From contig JAJCXO010000282.1 in the NCBI GenBank assembly GCA_029263395.1, positions 62,001-126,000 of the forward strand: a stretch of DNA of 64,000 bases. The letters are read 5' to 3'. Below, one piece after another: positions 26,641-34,594 of the stretch. The translations under genes were made by a program, and so were the position numbers. The notes below the pieces were generated by a model that worked only from the letters and a program-made list of their open reading frames with translations, ran no database searches and was not told the DNA's origin. The first letter of the stretch is position 1. Each line of letters starts with the position of its first letter. This DNA is from Acidobacteriota bacterium. Its GTDB lineage: Bacteria; Acidobacteriota; Thermoanaerobaculia; Multivoradales; J023.

Positions 26641-27351
26641 TTACGCTGAAAATACCGCGCCAACGATGTCGAAAATCGTTTCGAAGACGCCAGCGGCCAG
26701 CTCACCGGTAGCTTCGACCGCGGCACCGATCACCTCAGGAGCCGTGCTTACCGTCTCCGTTATCAGTGACGTGCCAGCTTCAGCACCATGACCGGCAACC
26801 TGGATCCCCGCCACCACCAGCTCCGGAGCGTTGAAGGCAACTTCAGCCGCAAGGTAGCCGACGTCGCCCGCTGTGCTGGACACTTGGCGAAGCTTCGAAC
26901 TAGGCCTGGCTTTGTCGCGTTTCAGCACCGAATCAACCTGAAGTTCCCAGATTTCCTCCAGCTCGATCCGATCGAACCACACGCCCCGGCACGCCGCACA
27001 GAAGTCGAGATGCAGACCTTGGAACTTTCGCCGCTCCATAAGCTGGGTGCATGTCGGACAGTCGAGATCGTTGCTCCAATCGCAGACCGGGCAAGCCGCA
27101 GCATTACGATCCATCATCGCGCTGCAGCTATGGCAAGTCATGCTGAAAGCATCGGTCGACAAAACTGCCCGGCGCCAACGAGCTCGAGGCTTGAGCCGCC
27201 TCAGCTCCTCTACCTCACCATGGTCGAACCACATGCCACCGCAACGCTCGCACTGGTCGAGCATCAACTCGTGCCGCTGAGCCATCGGTAATTTGGTCAT
27301 CTTGGTACCGAGACAGACCGGGCAAGGCAGTCGCACTTCGGATTCAGGCAT
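26641..27351 (-). CDS. Protein with TFIIB-type zinc ribbons
   Basis: The 236-residue protein carries zf-TFIIB ribbons: LPCPVCLGTKM followed by CERCGGMWFDHGEVEEL near 35, and CPTCTQLMERR with CAACRGVWFDRIELEEIW near 110; a third pair of CxxC motifs lies between. The C-terminal 85 residues are Ala/Val/Glu-rich and helical. The family has no proven role. The ATG at 27351 overlaps the end of the preceding gene by 8 bases, so the two form an operon. Confidence 0.78.
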   Translation of the reverse strand: MPESEVRLPCPVCLGTKMTKLPMAQRHELMLDQCERCGGMWFDHGEVEELRRLKPRARWRRAVLSTDAFSMTCHSCSAMMDRNAAACPVCDWSNDLDCPTCTQLMERRKFQGLHLDFCAACRGVWFDRIELEEIWELQVDSVLKRDKARPSSKLRQVSSTAGDVGYLAAEVAFNAPELVVAGIQVAGHGAEAGTSLITETVSTAPEVIGAAVEATGELAAGVFETIFDIVGAVFSA

Positions 27352-27808
27352 CGAGCACTCCTTTGGCGGTTGCTTTTTCGGCCAGGTGCTGAACGTCGTA
27401 GAACGCGTAGACCAAAACTCCGGACTCGCTGAGTTGCACCTCGGCCAACCCTTCGACCGCCATGTTTTGCAGCGCCTCGTCAATGGTCGCGGCGTCGAAC
27501 GCCAACTCGGCCACTGCCTCGACCACCGTCAGTCTACCGTCGCGCCGCTCAGCCAGCTTGAGAAGCTCCGCCGCGAGCGTCTGGCGCCGCAGTACATCTT
27601 TGCGCTGCCGCAGTCGGGAGCGCTCCCTGCCCCGCGCCGACGACGAACTCCATAGCAGGTAGCCACCGCCAGCAGCAGGCGCCGCGATAGCAATCAACAC
27701 GGTGATTGCCAGAGTCGCGCCGGAGGCCGCCACATCGGCCTTGAACAGCCCGAACAGCATGAACAAGGACAAGATCAAAAGCGCGATGCCGAGGAGTTGT
27801 TTTCCCAT
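27344..27808 (-). CDS. Small two-helix membrane protein with winged-helix-like tail
   Basis: The 154-residue protein has two transmembrane helices (about residues 4-23 and 32-53), a basic stretch RGRERSRLRQRKDVLRR, then a helical domain with LTVVEAVAELAFDAATIDEA and VYAFYDVQHLAEKA, which reads like a winged-helix fold. It precedes and overlaps the zinc-ribbon gene, suggesting the two proteins act together at the membrane. No family name can be given. Confidence 0.65.
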   Translation of the reverse strand: MGKQLLGIALLILSLFMLFGLFKADVAASGATLAITVLIAIAAPAAGGGYLLWSSSSARGRERSRLRQRKDVLRRQTLAAELLKLAERRDGRLTVVEAVAELAFDAATIDEALQNMAVEGLAEVQLSESGVLVYAFYDVQHLAEKATAKGVLDA

Positions 27809-27861
27809 GATTATTGGCAGGTACGTCTGAGCGTTGGAATTAGTCGCTAGGTTGGAAGCAC

Positions 27862-27918
27862 AACCCCGATAAGATCGCATAACAGACCCTGGGTTAGCGC
27901 AGAGCACGCCACTCTGAA
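27862..27918. repeat. Degraded copy of the REP-like palindrome
   Basis: AACCCCGATAAGATCGCATAACAG and the following CCCTGGGTTAGCGCAGAGC run parallel, with many substitutions, to the intact repeat at 28011-28069 (quoted here in parts of 20 bases or fewer when read as AACCCCGATAAG, GATCGCATAACAG). It indicates older REP activity at the same site. Confidence 0.5.
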
Positions 27919-28010
27919 TCTCGGTGGCCCCACTTCAACGGGATTGTCTCCTTCGAGAGACTCTCTCAATCTCTTGCTCTGTGTAAGATCTGAGGCTATG
28001 TGGTCGTGCC

Positions 28011-28069
28011 AACCCCGAAGGGGTTGTATAACAAAGCCCGGGGTCAGCGCGAAGCGCGCCACCCTGGGT
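28011..28069 (+). repeat. REP-like 59-nt repeat, left copy
   Basis: It starts with a GC-rich palindrome AACCCCGAAGGGGTT, passes through TATAACAAAGCCCGGGG and ends ACCCTGGGT. A 22-base part (GCGAAGCGCGCCACCCTGGG and flank) is repeated directly at 28069-28095, so the left end carries one and a half units. Confidence 0.85.
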
Positions 28070-28171
28070 TGCGAAGCGCGCCACCCTGGGTTGCGGCTTG
28101 CGCCATCCCGGTTTGTGACGTTGCCACGATCCCCAACCCCAACGGGGTTGCATACTTCCGGAGGCTCTGCA

Positions 28172-28627
28172 ATGCCCCAATCTCTTGCTCAGGTCTACCT
28201 CCATCTCATTTGGTCCACGAAGAACCGAATCCCATTCTTGAAGGACGAACAGCTACGCACGGAGATGCACTCCTACCTTGCAGGTGCCTGCAAGAGCATG
28301 AACTCCCCACCTCTCAAGGTTGGGGGAGTTGACGACCACGTCCATGTGGCATGTCGACTTTCTCGGAAGATAGCAATTTCAGACCTTGCCAGGGGACTGA
28401 AAAGGGAGTCTTCGAAGTGGATCAAGAAACGGGACACCTCTCTTGCCAACTTCTTTTGGCAGGAGGGTTATGGCGCGTTCTCCGTCAGCCCAGCACATGT
28501 CGAGGCACTTCAGCAGTACATCACTAAACAAGCGGAGCATCATCGGCGGGAAGACTTCAAGGAAGAATTTCGGCGGCTGTTGCAGAAGTATGAAGTCGAA
28601 TTTGACGAGAAGTACATCTGGGATTGA
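28172..28627 (+). CDS. REP-associated tyrosine transposase (IS200/IS605 TnpA-like)
   Basis: The 151-residue protein has the Y1 HUH fold: AQVYLHLIWSTKNRIPFL at the N-terminus, the metal-binding HUH in VDDHVHVACR near 62, and the catalytic Tyr in EALQQYITKQAEHH near 123. Length and motifs fit the IS200/RAYT group, which nicks single-stranded DNA beside hairpins. The ATG at 28172 has CGGAGG 8 bases upstream. There is no tnpB. The flanking perfect inverted repeats support a RAYT rather than an active insertion sequence. Confidence 0.88.
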   Translation: MPQSLAQVYLHLIWSTKNRIPFLKDEQLRTEMHSYLAGACKSMNSPPLKVGGVDDHVHVACRLSRKIAISDLARGLKRESSKWIKKRDTSLANFFWQEGYGAFSVSPAHVEALQQYITKQAEHHRREDFKEEFRRLLQKYEVEFDEKYIWD

Positions 28628-28708
28628 CGATGTGAAGTAAAAGGAAGGTGTGAGGTAAAGGAACATTTATTAAACCCCGTTGGGGTTTGGACACGGCTGG
28701 TGCCGTTC

Positions 28709-28767
28709 ACCCAGGGTGGCGCGCTTCGCGCTGACCCCGGGCTTTGTTATACAACCCCTTCGGGGTT
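28709..28767 (-). repeat. REP-like 59-nt repeat, right copy (inverted)
   Basis: This is the exact reverse complement of 28011-28069, with no mismatch in 59 bases by my reading. Exact identity implies recent duplication or ongoing conversion between the two copies. Confidence 0.88.
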
Positions 28768-28842
28768 TCCGGCATTGTCAAACGCGCCTATCACTCCCAG
28801 GCTGGTACGCATCTCTTCAGGGCCGCAGGCCAGGTTCACCGC

Positions 28843-29271
28843 TCAACGTAACCGATCGACCAACTCCCCTACCACCTCGATGACCAGTTCTGGCTGATCC
28901 TTCTGAATCTGGTGGCCGCTGCGCTTGGCCATGACTTGCCTGCTGTTGGTCGACAAGGCCAACATGCCGGCTTGCAAACGGTGACGCAAGGCTAGGTCTT
29001 CACGGGCCTGGTCCAGGGTCATGCTGGCCGGCCGGGGTTGGTCTTCGATCGGCCCGGCGGCAGTCAAGACGACTAAGGGCAGATCACCCAGGGAGCCCGC
29101 AACCCCAACCTCTTTGATCTGGTTGGTGGTGATGGCAACCCCTTCGTTCTCCGCCACCATGGTCGAGATGAACGACGGACGATAGACCAAGACGTTTTCC
29201 ATCGCTTGGGCTTCCGGTGGCAAGTCATGACCATCGATCATGCCGAAGAGATGCGCCACGCCGAACCACAA
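28843..29271 (-). pseudogene. C-terminal remnant of an alpha/beta hydrolase
   Basis: The frame encodes LGDLPLVVLTAAGPIEDQP, then LQAGMLALSTNSRQVMAKRSGHQIQKDQPELV, in which SGHQIQKDQP (His near residue 119) matches the catalytic His region of alpha/beta hydrolases. The nucleophile elbow and oxyanion half of the fold are missing, because the frame runs head-on into the winged-helix regulator gene at 29240. About the last 130 residues of a typical 280-residue enzyme remain. It should be inactive. Confidence 0.6.
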
Positions 29272-30560
29272 CCGCCACGAGCTTGCTGATTACAGGTTGG
29301 GGGACGCGCTCGTTCGGGTCCGTTCTCGCACCATCGAAACGGATGGCGAGAGCCGGCAGCTCGATCACAAGGCCCTCCAGGTTTTGCACTGTCTGGTGCA
29401 ACAAGCAGACGCTGCCCGCACAGAAGACACTGCCCGCACAGAAGACGCTGGCCGCATGGACGTGGTTCGCAAGGAAGACCTCTTCGATCGGGTCTGGCCG
29501 CAAACCCATGTCTCCGACGACGTCTTGACCGGCGCAATCAGCCGCCTGCGCCGCGCCCTAGGCGACGACCCACGGACACCGCGCTTCATTGAGACGGTAC
29601 CCTCGGTGGGTTATCGCCTGATCGCAACCATCGAGCCAGTTGAGCCACCGGAGGCCAAACCGAGGACCAGCAAACCCGTCGCGACGCGGCTCCATTGGAG
29701 CTGGCGCCTCACCGCTGCCTTGGTCGTGGTGCTCACTCTGATTGTGCTCTCTGTGGTGCGACAACCCGCCAAGGAGACATCGCGATCGATTGCGGTTTTG
29801 CCCCTCGCCAACTTGACCGGTGACCCTGCCCAAGCCCACCTCGCGGCCGGGATGAGCGAGGCGCTGATCACCGGCCTGGCGCGGCAAGAGGGATTTTGCC
29901 GCTGCTGAACAACGTTTTGAAGATGCCCTCACCCTGGATCCCCACGACATCATGGCTCGGGACGGTTATAGCCGTTTGCTCACCGTGACCGGAGACTTCG
30001 AGCAAGCGCTCGAACAACAGCGGATCTTGCGCGAGCTTAACCCGCTGATTTATCACCAACCATACCTCGCCACCATCCACAACATGGCTCGCCAGCACGA
30101 GCAAGCTCTAAAAGAGTTACAACGTCAGCTCACCCTCGAACGTAGCTCACCGCGGCTCTACTCGCATCTCGCGTCTACCTATCGGTGGCTCGATCGGCCG
30201 GCGGAAGCCATCGTCCCTTTACTGACGTCTCTGCGGCTCGAAGGGATTCCCGCCGCCAACATCGACGATATCCGTGCCGCTTTTGAACGAGGTCATGTCG
30301 CGGGTGTTGGCCGCTTCATCCTGCGCCATTACGAGACGCTCCAGAACGGCGGCCTAACGGTTCCGGCCATGTCTCGCGCTGAAGCGTTTGTCCTCGCCGG
30401 TGAGTTCGAGGCAGCGATGCAGCACATCGAACACGCTTTCGATACCCGCGAACCGCGTCTGCTGGTGATCGTCCACAGCCCGGACTACGACGTACTGAGG
30501 GATCAGCCCCGGTTCCTGACCGTCCTCGGCCAGCTCGGTCTACCTGAAAGCCAGTATTGA
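29240..30560 (+). pseudogene. CadC-like winged-helix/TPR regulator broken by an internal deletion
   Basis: The first part (29240-29908) encodes a winged-helix DNA-binding domain with LDHKALQVLHCLVQQ and FIETVPSVGYRLIATI, one transmembrane helix near 155-172, and SIAVLPLANLTGDP. The frame then stops. From about 29897 another frame continues with AAAEQRFEDALTLDPHDIMA and TPR repeats to 30560. In intact relatives several hundred residues separate these segments, so a deletion joined GLARQEG to the TPR half out of frame. A small in-frame duplication (ARTEDTARTEDA) interrupts the winged helix. Part of the protein could still be made from either piece. Confidence 0.7.
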
Positions 30561-30680
30561 GTAGCGCTCGAGCCTGACGGATACGGTGCCTCGATCAGGC
30601 TAGGACTCGGCGCCCCTAAGAAACTTGGCCAAATACGCTTGCCAGGAGCCTATTCTCCTGTCGTCATATTGGGCGTAACC

Positions 30681-30710
30681 TGATCTACCTATTTTAAATA
30701 GGCAAGATCA
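30681..30710. promoter_or_regulatory. Palindromic operator candidate upstream of the substrate-binding lipoprotein
   Basis: TGATCT, CCTATTT, AAATAGG and AGATCA form a nested 30-base inverted repeat with AT-rich centre, 32 bases before the start codon of the lipoprotein gene. It is unlike the surrounding GC-rich DNA and could bind a repressor. Confidence 0.5.
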
Positions 30711-30741
30711 AATACCCCCCTAACAACCCAGGAGACGATTC

Positions 30742-32316
30742 TTGCGCGGCAAAAAAAATCGACGGTTGATGAAAAACTATTCTTATTACACGCTGACCTC
30801 GCTTTTATTTATAACGTTCGGCTGCCAACCGGCGAACCAGGTCTCTCTCGAAGAGCAGACGACTGAGGCCACTAGCACAGCCCCTCAAGAGCATCCTCTG
30901 CGTATCGCGCTCGACGAGGACCTTCCGAGCCTAGACCCACACTTGCAGTTGACGATCGTAGGACAAGATGTGTTGTTCAACGTCTACGAGGCGCTGACAA
31001 CCACCGATCCCGAGGGCAAGTTACAGCCTGGTCTAGCGGAACGCTGGGAACGGGTCGACCCAAAAACCTGGCACTTCTACCTCAGGCAGGGTGTCCTGTT
31101 TCACAACGGGAATCCACTGACAGCCGCTGATGTCGTGGCGAGCCTGGATCGGGCACAGAACCACCCACAAAGTGAAGTCAGCACGTTCCTCAGCGGCGTC
31201 GTAGAGATCTCGGCTGACGCGAACCTCCAACGGGTCGAGATCAAAACAGAGCTCGATATGCCGCTGTTGTTGCATAGCCTGATCGGGGTTTCGATCCTTC
31301 CGCAGGATGCTCCAGAAGAAGTCACACAGCCGATCGGAACCGGGCCCTATCGATGCATCTCCTGTCAACCCGGTGAGGTGCTCCGCTTGGAATCGTTCGC
31401 GGACTATTGGCGCGGCCCCGCCCCCGAAGCGCAAGCTGAGTTCCACACGATCCCGCAAGCTACCCAAGCTTTGAATTCGCTGGCGAGTGGCGAGATCGAC
31501 CTGATTGGCGCTCTAGACCCGGCGTTGGTCCGCAACATCGAGGAACAAGAAGATCTCTGGGTCGAATCGCGACTCAGCCAAACGGTTTATCACCTCAGCC
31601 TCAACCCGCGCCACCTACCTCTCAACGAACCGTTGGTCCGTCAAGCCATCGACGTTGCACTCGATCGCGGCGAACTCATGCGCGAAGCGTCTTTCAATTA
31701 CTCGCAACCGACGGGCCAGATGTTGAGTCCTGACATCTATGGCTACGACCCCGGACTGACCGTTGTGGCCCAGGACACCGCGGCCGCCAAGGAGCTGCTG
31801 CGCCAAGCTGGCCATCCAGACGGTGTCGAGCTGATCCTGGAAACGACTGAGGCTTTCCACCGTGTGGCTGAAATCATGGTGCGGCAGTTGGCCAAAGCGG
31901 GTATCCGAGCCACTACGATTGAGAGTCCGTGGCCTGAGCTCTACGCACGCATGCAGGCTGGCGAGGTCGGCATCTGGCTCGGCGCATGGGCATTCGACGG
32001 GCCAGACGCAGGGCTCTTCTTCGACGGCATGGTGCATTCCACCGTCGAGGGTACTGCGTGGGGAAGCTCGAATTCCATGGGTGGTTACGGCGACCCCGAT
32101 CTCGATCGGTTGATCGAGGCCGCCAGTATCGAGTCGGATCCCGCACAGCGGCTAGCGAAATTCCAACACATCTCGCGGCAGATGGCCGAGCAGCGATTTT
32201 ATCTACCGCTGCTTTGGCCTCTGAACATCTACGGTCTACGGCGTGACTTGAACTGGGAGGCAAGACAAGACGGCCTGCTCTTGCTTTACGACATGAAGAG
32301 GTCTTTGTCCCGTTAG
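30742..32316 (+). CDS. ABC transporter substrate-binding lipoprotein, peptide/nickel family
   Basis: The 524-residue protein has a lipoprotein signal with lipobox LFITFGC (Cys28), then an SBP_bac_5 domain: LPSLDPHLQLTIVGQDVLFN near 58, LAERWERVDPKTWHFYLRQGV near 92 (in parts), and FHNGNPLTAADVVASLDRA near 115. Such proteins deliver oligopeptides to an inner membrane ABC importer. No permease or ATPase genes are adjacent, so it is an orphan. The start is TTG at 30742, chosen because AGGAG lies 7 bases upstream; the ATG at 30769 has no site but would also leave a signal peptide. Confidence 0.88.
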   Translation: MRGKKNRRLMKNYSYYTLTSLLFITFGCQPANQVSLEEQTTEATSTAPQEHPLRIALDEDLPSLDPHLQLTIVGQDVLFNVYEALTTTDPEGKLQPGLAERWERVDPKTWHFYLRQGVLFHNGNPLTAADVVASLDRAQNHPQSEVSTFLSGVVEISADANLQRVEIKTELDMPLLLHSLIGVSILPQDAPEEVTQPIGTGPYRCISCQPGEVLRLESFADYWRGPAPEAQAEFHTIPQATQALNSLASGEIDLIGALDPALVRNIEEQEDLWVESRLSQTVYHLSLNPRHLPLNEPLVRQAIDVALDRGELMREASFNYSQPTGQMLSPDIYGYDPGLTVVAQDTAAAKELLRQAGHPDGVELILETTEAFHRVAEIMVRQLAKAGIRATTIESPWPELYARMQAGEVGIWLGAWAFDGPDAGLFFDGMVHSTVEGTAWGSSNSMGGYGDPDLDRLIEAASIESDPAQRLAKFQHISRQMAEQRFYLPLLWPLNIYGLRRDLNWEARQDGLLLLYDMKRSLSR

Positions 32317-32331
32317 TGACGTCATGGCTGA

Positions 32332-32354
32332 GCGCGGGTCTTTCAGTCCCGCGC
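32332..32354. terminator. Hairpin between convergent genes
   Basis: GCGCGGG and CCCGCGC (7 bp, 9-base loop) lie in the 67-base gap between the lipoprotein gene and the convergent radical SAM gene. It could stop transcription from both sides. No clear T-run follows. Confidence 0.45.
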
Positions 32355-32383
32355 AGAGGGAGGGATCTAACTCAGGCCCTGCG

Positions 32384-33796
32384 TCAAGCCTCGGTGATCG
32401 CAGGCTCCAGCTCATGGCGGGTCAAGTACATCCCCGCCCGTCCCACCCGAGCGTTGACATAACTCTTCGCCTGTCCCAACAACGTCCCTTGCGACAGCTT
32501 CCGCTGACGATGGAGCGCTACTTCGCTGACCATCCACCGGGTGGCGAAGTTGTAAAACCGCTTCGACCGTCGACCAGCGACAGTTTGTAGGCGATCGGTG
32601 CCGGTTTCCCACGACTCGGTGAGAGGCACGATGCGATCGGCGACTTCTTCGTAAAACTTGGTGCCCTTGATGGGATAAGCCACGGTGGTGAGGAAGATGT
32701 CCGGCAGGGCTGCCTTGAGGCGATCGACGGTGGCTTCGAGATCTTCCCATTCTTCCCCAGCGTAACCCAGCATGATGAACATACCGGCTTCGATATCGAA
32801 ACGCTGGAGCAGCTTGACCATCTCGACCAGGCGCTCGGCGTCGGTCCGACGCTCCATACGATCGAGAATACGCTGGGATCCGGACTCGGCACCGATCCAG
32901 ATGCGATAACAGTCCATACTTTTCAAAGTTTGGACCACTTGCTCGTTAAGGCGATCTTCCCGCGAGATGGTCTCGAACGGCAGCTTGAGACCGCGACGCT
33001 CGAGCTCGGCGGCGTAGCCGTAGAGCCAACGATGATGGATGGTGAAGACATCGTCGGCGTACCACAACATGTCGGGGTTGTAACGCTCGACGATCGCCTC
33101 GACTTCATGCACCACATTTTCTGGCGAGCGTCGACGATGGGTGTAGCCAAACACCGAGTGGCTACACCAGCGGCATTTGTAGGGGCAGCCGCGGGCAGTG
33201 ATCAACGAGACTGGCCGTTGGCCGTGGTGCTGCTGCCAGACGTCCATGTAGGCTGGGATATCGATCGCTTCGCGGTCCGGGAAGGGCTGCTCGTCGAGCT
33301 TGGGGATCTGCACCCGTGCCGACGTCTCGACCAGCTCCCCGTCGTCGTCGAGATAAGAAATACCGTCGACCGCTTCGAGCCCGCTCTGTCCGTGACGCGC
33401 CAGGTGCCGCAGGAGCTCTTCGAGGGTCAACTCACCTTCCCCTGCCACCACGATGTCGGCACCTGCCGACAGGTATTCGCGGGGATAGTTGCCAGGCTCG
33501 GGACCACCGAGGATCACCGTCGCTCCCTGGCGTTTGAGCAACCGGGTCATCGCCAGGGCGCTGGCGCGGGTGATCAAATTGACGTAAATCCCGACCACCG
33601 AGGGTCGCTCTCGCTCGACATAGTCCGTGAACGCGCTACGGTTCGACAACGTCGAATCGAACACCTCCACGGCAAAACCTTTGGCCTTCAAGTGCGCCGA
33701 AATGTAGAGCAGGCCAAGCGGCGGGTAAGGCCGCATGATCTCGCGCTCGTGCTCGTCCTCTTCGAGGAAGTAGCCGTGGGTTAGGAGGATGTCCAT
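32384..33796 (-). CDS. B12-binding-domain radical SAM enzyme
   Basis: The 470-residue protein has an N-terminal cobalamin-binding-like domain (residues 1-130, with PPLGLLYISAHLK and VVAGEGELTLEEL) and a radical SAM domain with the 4Fe-4S ligands in CPYKCRWC (Cys204, 208, 211), followed by WYADDVFTIHHRW and ESGSQRILDRMERRT. Members methylate unreactive carbon or remodel tetrapyrroles, lipids and natural products. The substrate is unknown. It is a single gene, convergent with the lipoprotein and divergent from the sigma factor gene. It is about 5 kb from the RiPP locus, so a role there is possible but not shown. Confidence 0.88.
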   Translation of the reverse strand: MDILLTHGYFLEEDEHEREIMRPYPPLGLLYISAHLKAKGFAVEVFDSTLSNRSAFTDYVERERPSVVGIYVNLITRASALAMTRLLKRQGATVILGGPEPGNYPREYLSAGADIVVAGEGELTLEELLRHLARHGQSGLEAVDGISYLDDDGELVETSARVQIPKLDEQPFPDREAIDIPAYMDVWQQHHGQRPVSLITARGCPYKCRWCSHSVFGYTHRRRSPENVVHEVEAIVERYNPDMLWYADDVFTIHHRWLYGYAAELERRGLKLPFETISREDRLNEQVVQTLKSMDCYRIWIGAESGSQRILDRMERRTDAERLVEMVKLLQRFDIEAGMFIMLGYAGEEWEDLEATVDRLKAALPDIFLTTVAYPIKGTKFYEEVADRIVPLTESWETGTDRLQTVAGRRSKRFYNFATRWMVSEVALHRQRKLSQGTLLGQAKSYVNARVGRAGMYLTRHELEPAITEA

Positions 33797-33979
33797 AAAT
33801 TCGCGACCTCAAATCTGCACGATTGGAAATGCCGGCACGATCCTATCGGAAGGGGGCACCTGTCGGCGGATCTATTCCGGGAGGTGGTTCACGAGCGCTT
33901 GATCCCTATCCGTCACCCTGACAACATCGAAGCTTCGAAATGCAACGATCTGTTTGGATCGCAGCCGCGGGAGCCGACG

Positions 33980-34594
33980 ATGGGCATGCCTTCGCAAGGA
34001 GAGGTCACCCGTTTGCTGGTGGACTGGAGCAACGGGGATCAGGCGGCAGTGGATCAGTTGATGCCACTGGTGTACGACGAGTTGCATCGACTGGCCGAGC
34101 GCCACATGCGGCGGGAGCGTGTCGAGCACACCCTGCAACCAACCGCGCTGGTGCACGAGGCCTACTGTCGACTGATCGATCAGCACCGAGTCCACTGGCA
34201 AAACCGAGCGCAGTTCTTCGGCATCGCCGCCCAGCAGATGCGCCGTATTCTGGTCGATCATGCCCGCCGTCGACGTTACGCGAAACGGCAAGGCAGCGAA
34301 CATCAGATCAGCCTCGACGATGCCGTGCTGCCGACAACCGGACGGCCAGCCGACCTGCTCGCTCTCGATGACGCCTTGTCCAGCCTCGCTGAGCTCGATG
34401 CCCGCATGGCACAAGTCATCGAATTGCGGATCTTCGGCGGCCTGACGATCGAAGAGTCCGCTGCCGTGCTCGGCGTCTCCAACACGACGGTGATCACCGA
34501 CTTCAAGGCGGCTCGTGCCTGGCTGTATCGCGAGCTGAGCGATGACCTCGAGGTAGCGGACGACTCGGTGGCTCGCCATCAGCAGACAGCATGA
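33980..34594 (+). CDS. ECF-type RNA polymerase sigma factor (TIGR02999 type)
   Basis: The 204-residue protein has sigma region 2 (LMPLVYDELHRLAERHMRRE near 28) followed by the family hallmark HTLQPTALVHEAYCRLID near 52, and region 4 with LDARMAQVIELRIFGGLTIEE near 140. I chose the ATG at 33980 with GGGAG upstream; a GTG further upstream gives an unsupported extension. It overlaps the kinase gene by ATGA. In Acidobacteria and Planctomycetes such sigma factors are commonly paired with Ser/Thr kinases rather than anti-sigma factors. Confidence 0.88.
   Translation: MGMPSQGEVTRLLVDWSNGDQAAVDQLMPLVYDELHRLAERHMRRERVEHTLQPTALVHEAYCRLIDQHRVHWQNRAQFFGIAAQQMRRILVDHARRRRYAKRQGSEHQISLDDAVLPTTGRPADLLALDDALSSLAELDARMAQVIELRIFGGLTIEESAAVLGVSNTTVITDFKAARAWLYRELSDDLEVADDSVARHQQTA

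Larger units (their letters stand above)
28011..28767. mobile_element. REPtron: REP-associated transposase with perfect inverted repeats
   Basis: A 59-base sequence at 28011-28069 is repeated, perfectly and inverted, at 28709-28767. Each begins with the palindrome AACCCCGAAGGGGTT. Inside them a second pair of palindromes (AACCCCAACGGGGTT type) lies near 28130 and 28675. The only gene between is a Y1 transposase at 28172. Palindromic repeats flanking a single small HUH enzyme are the hallmark of RAYT/REP elements, which are thought to be immobile or rarely mobile units that spread REPs. Confidence 0.8.

Noticed and set aside
32930-33784. Open frame antisense to the radical SAM gene
   Set aside because: It mirrors conserved radical SAM codons and has no start signal.
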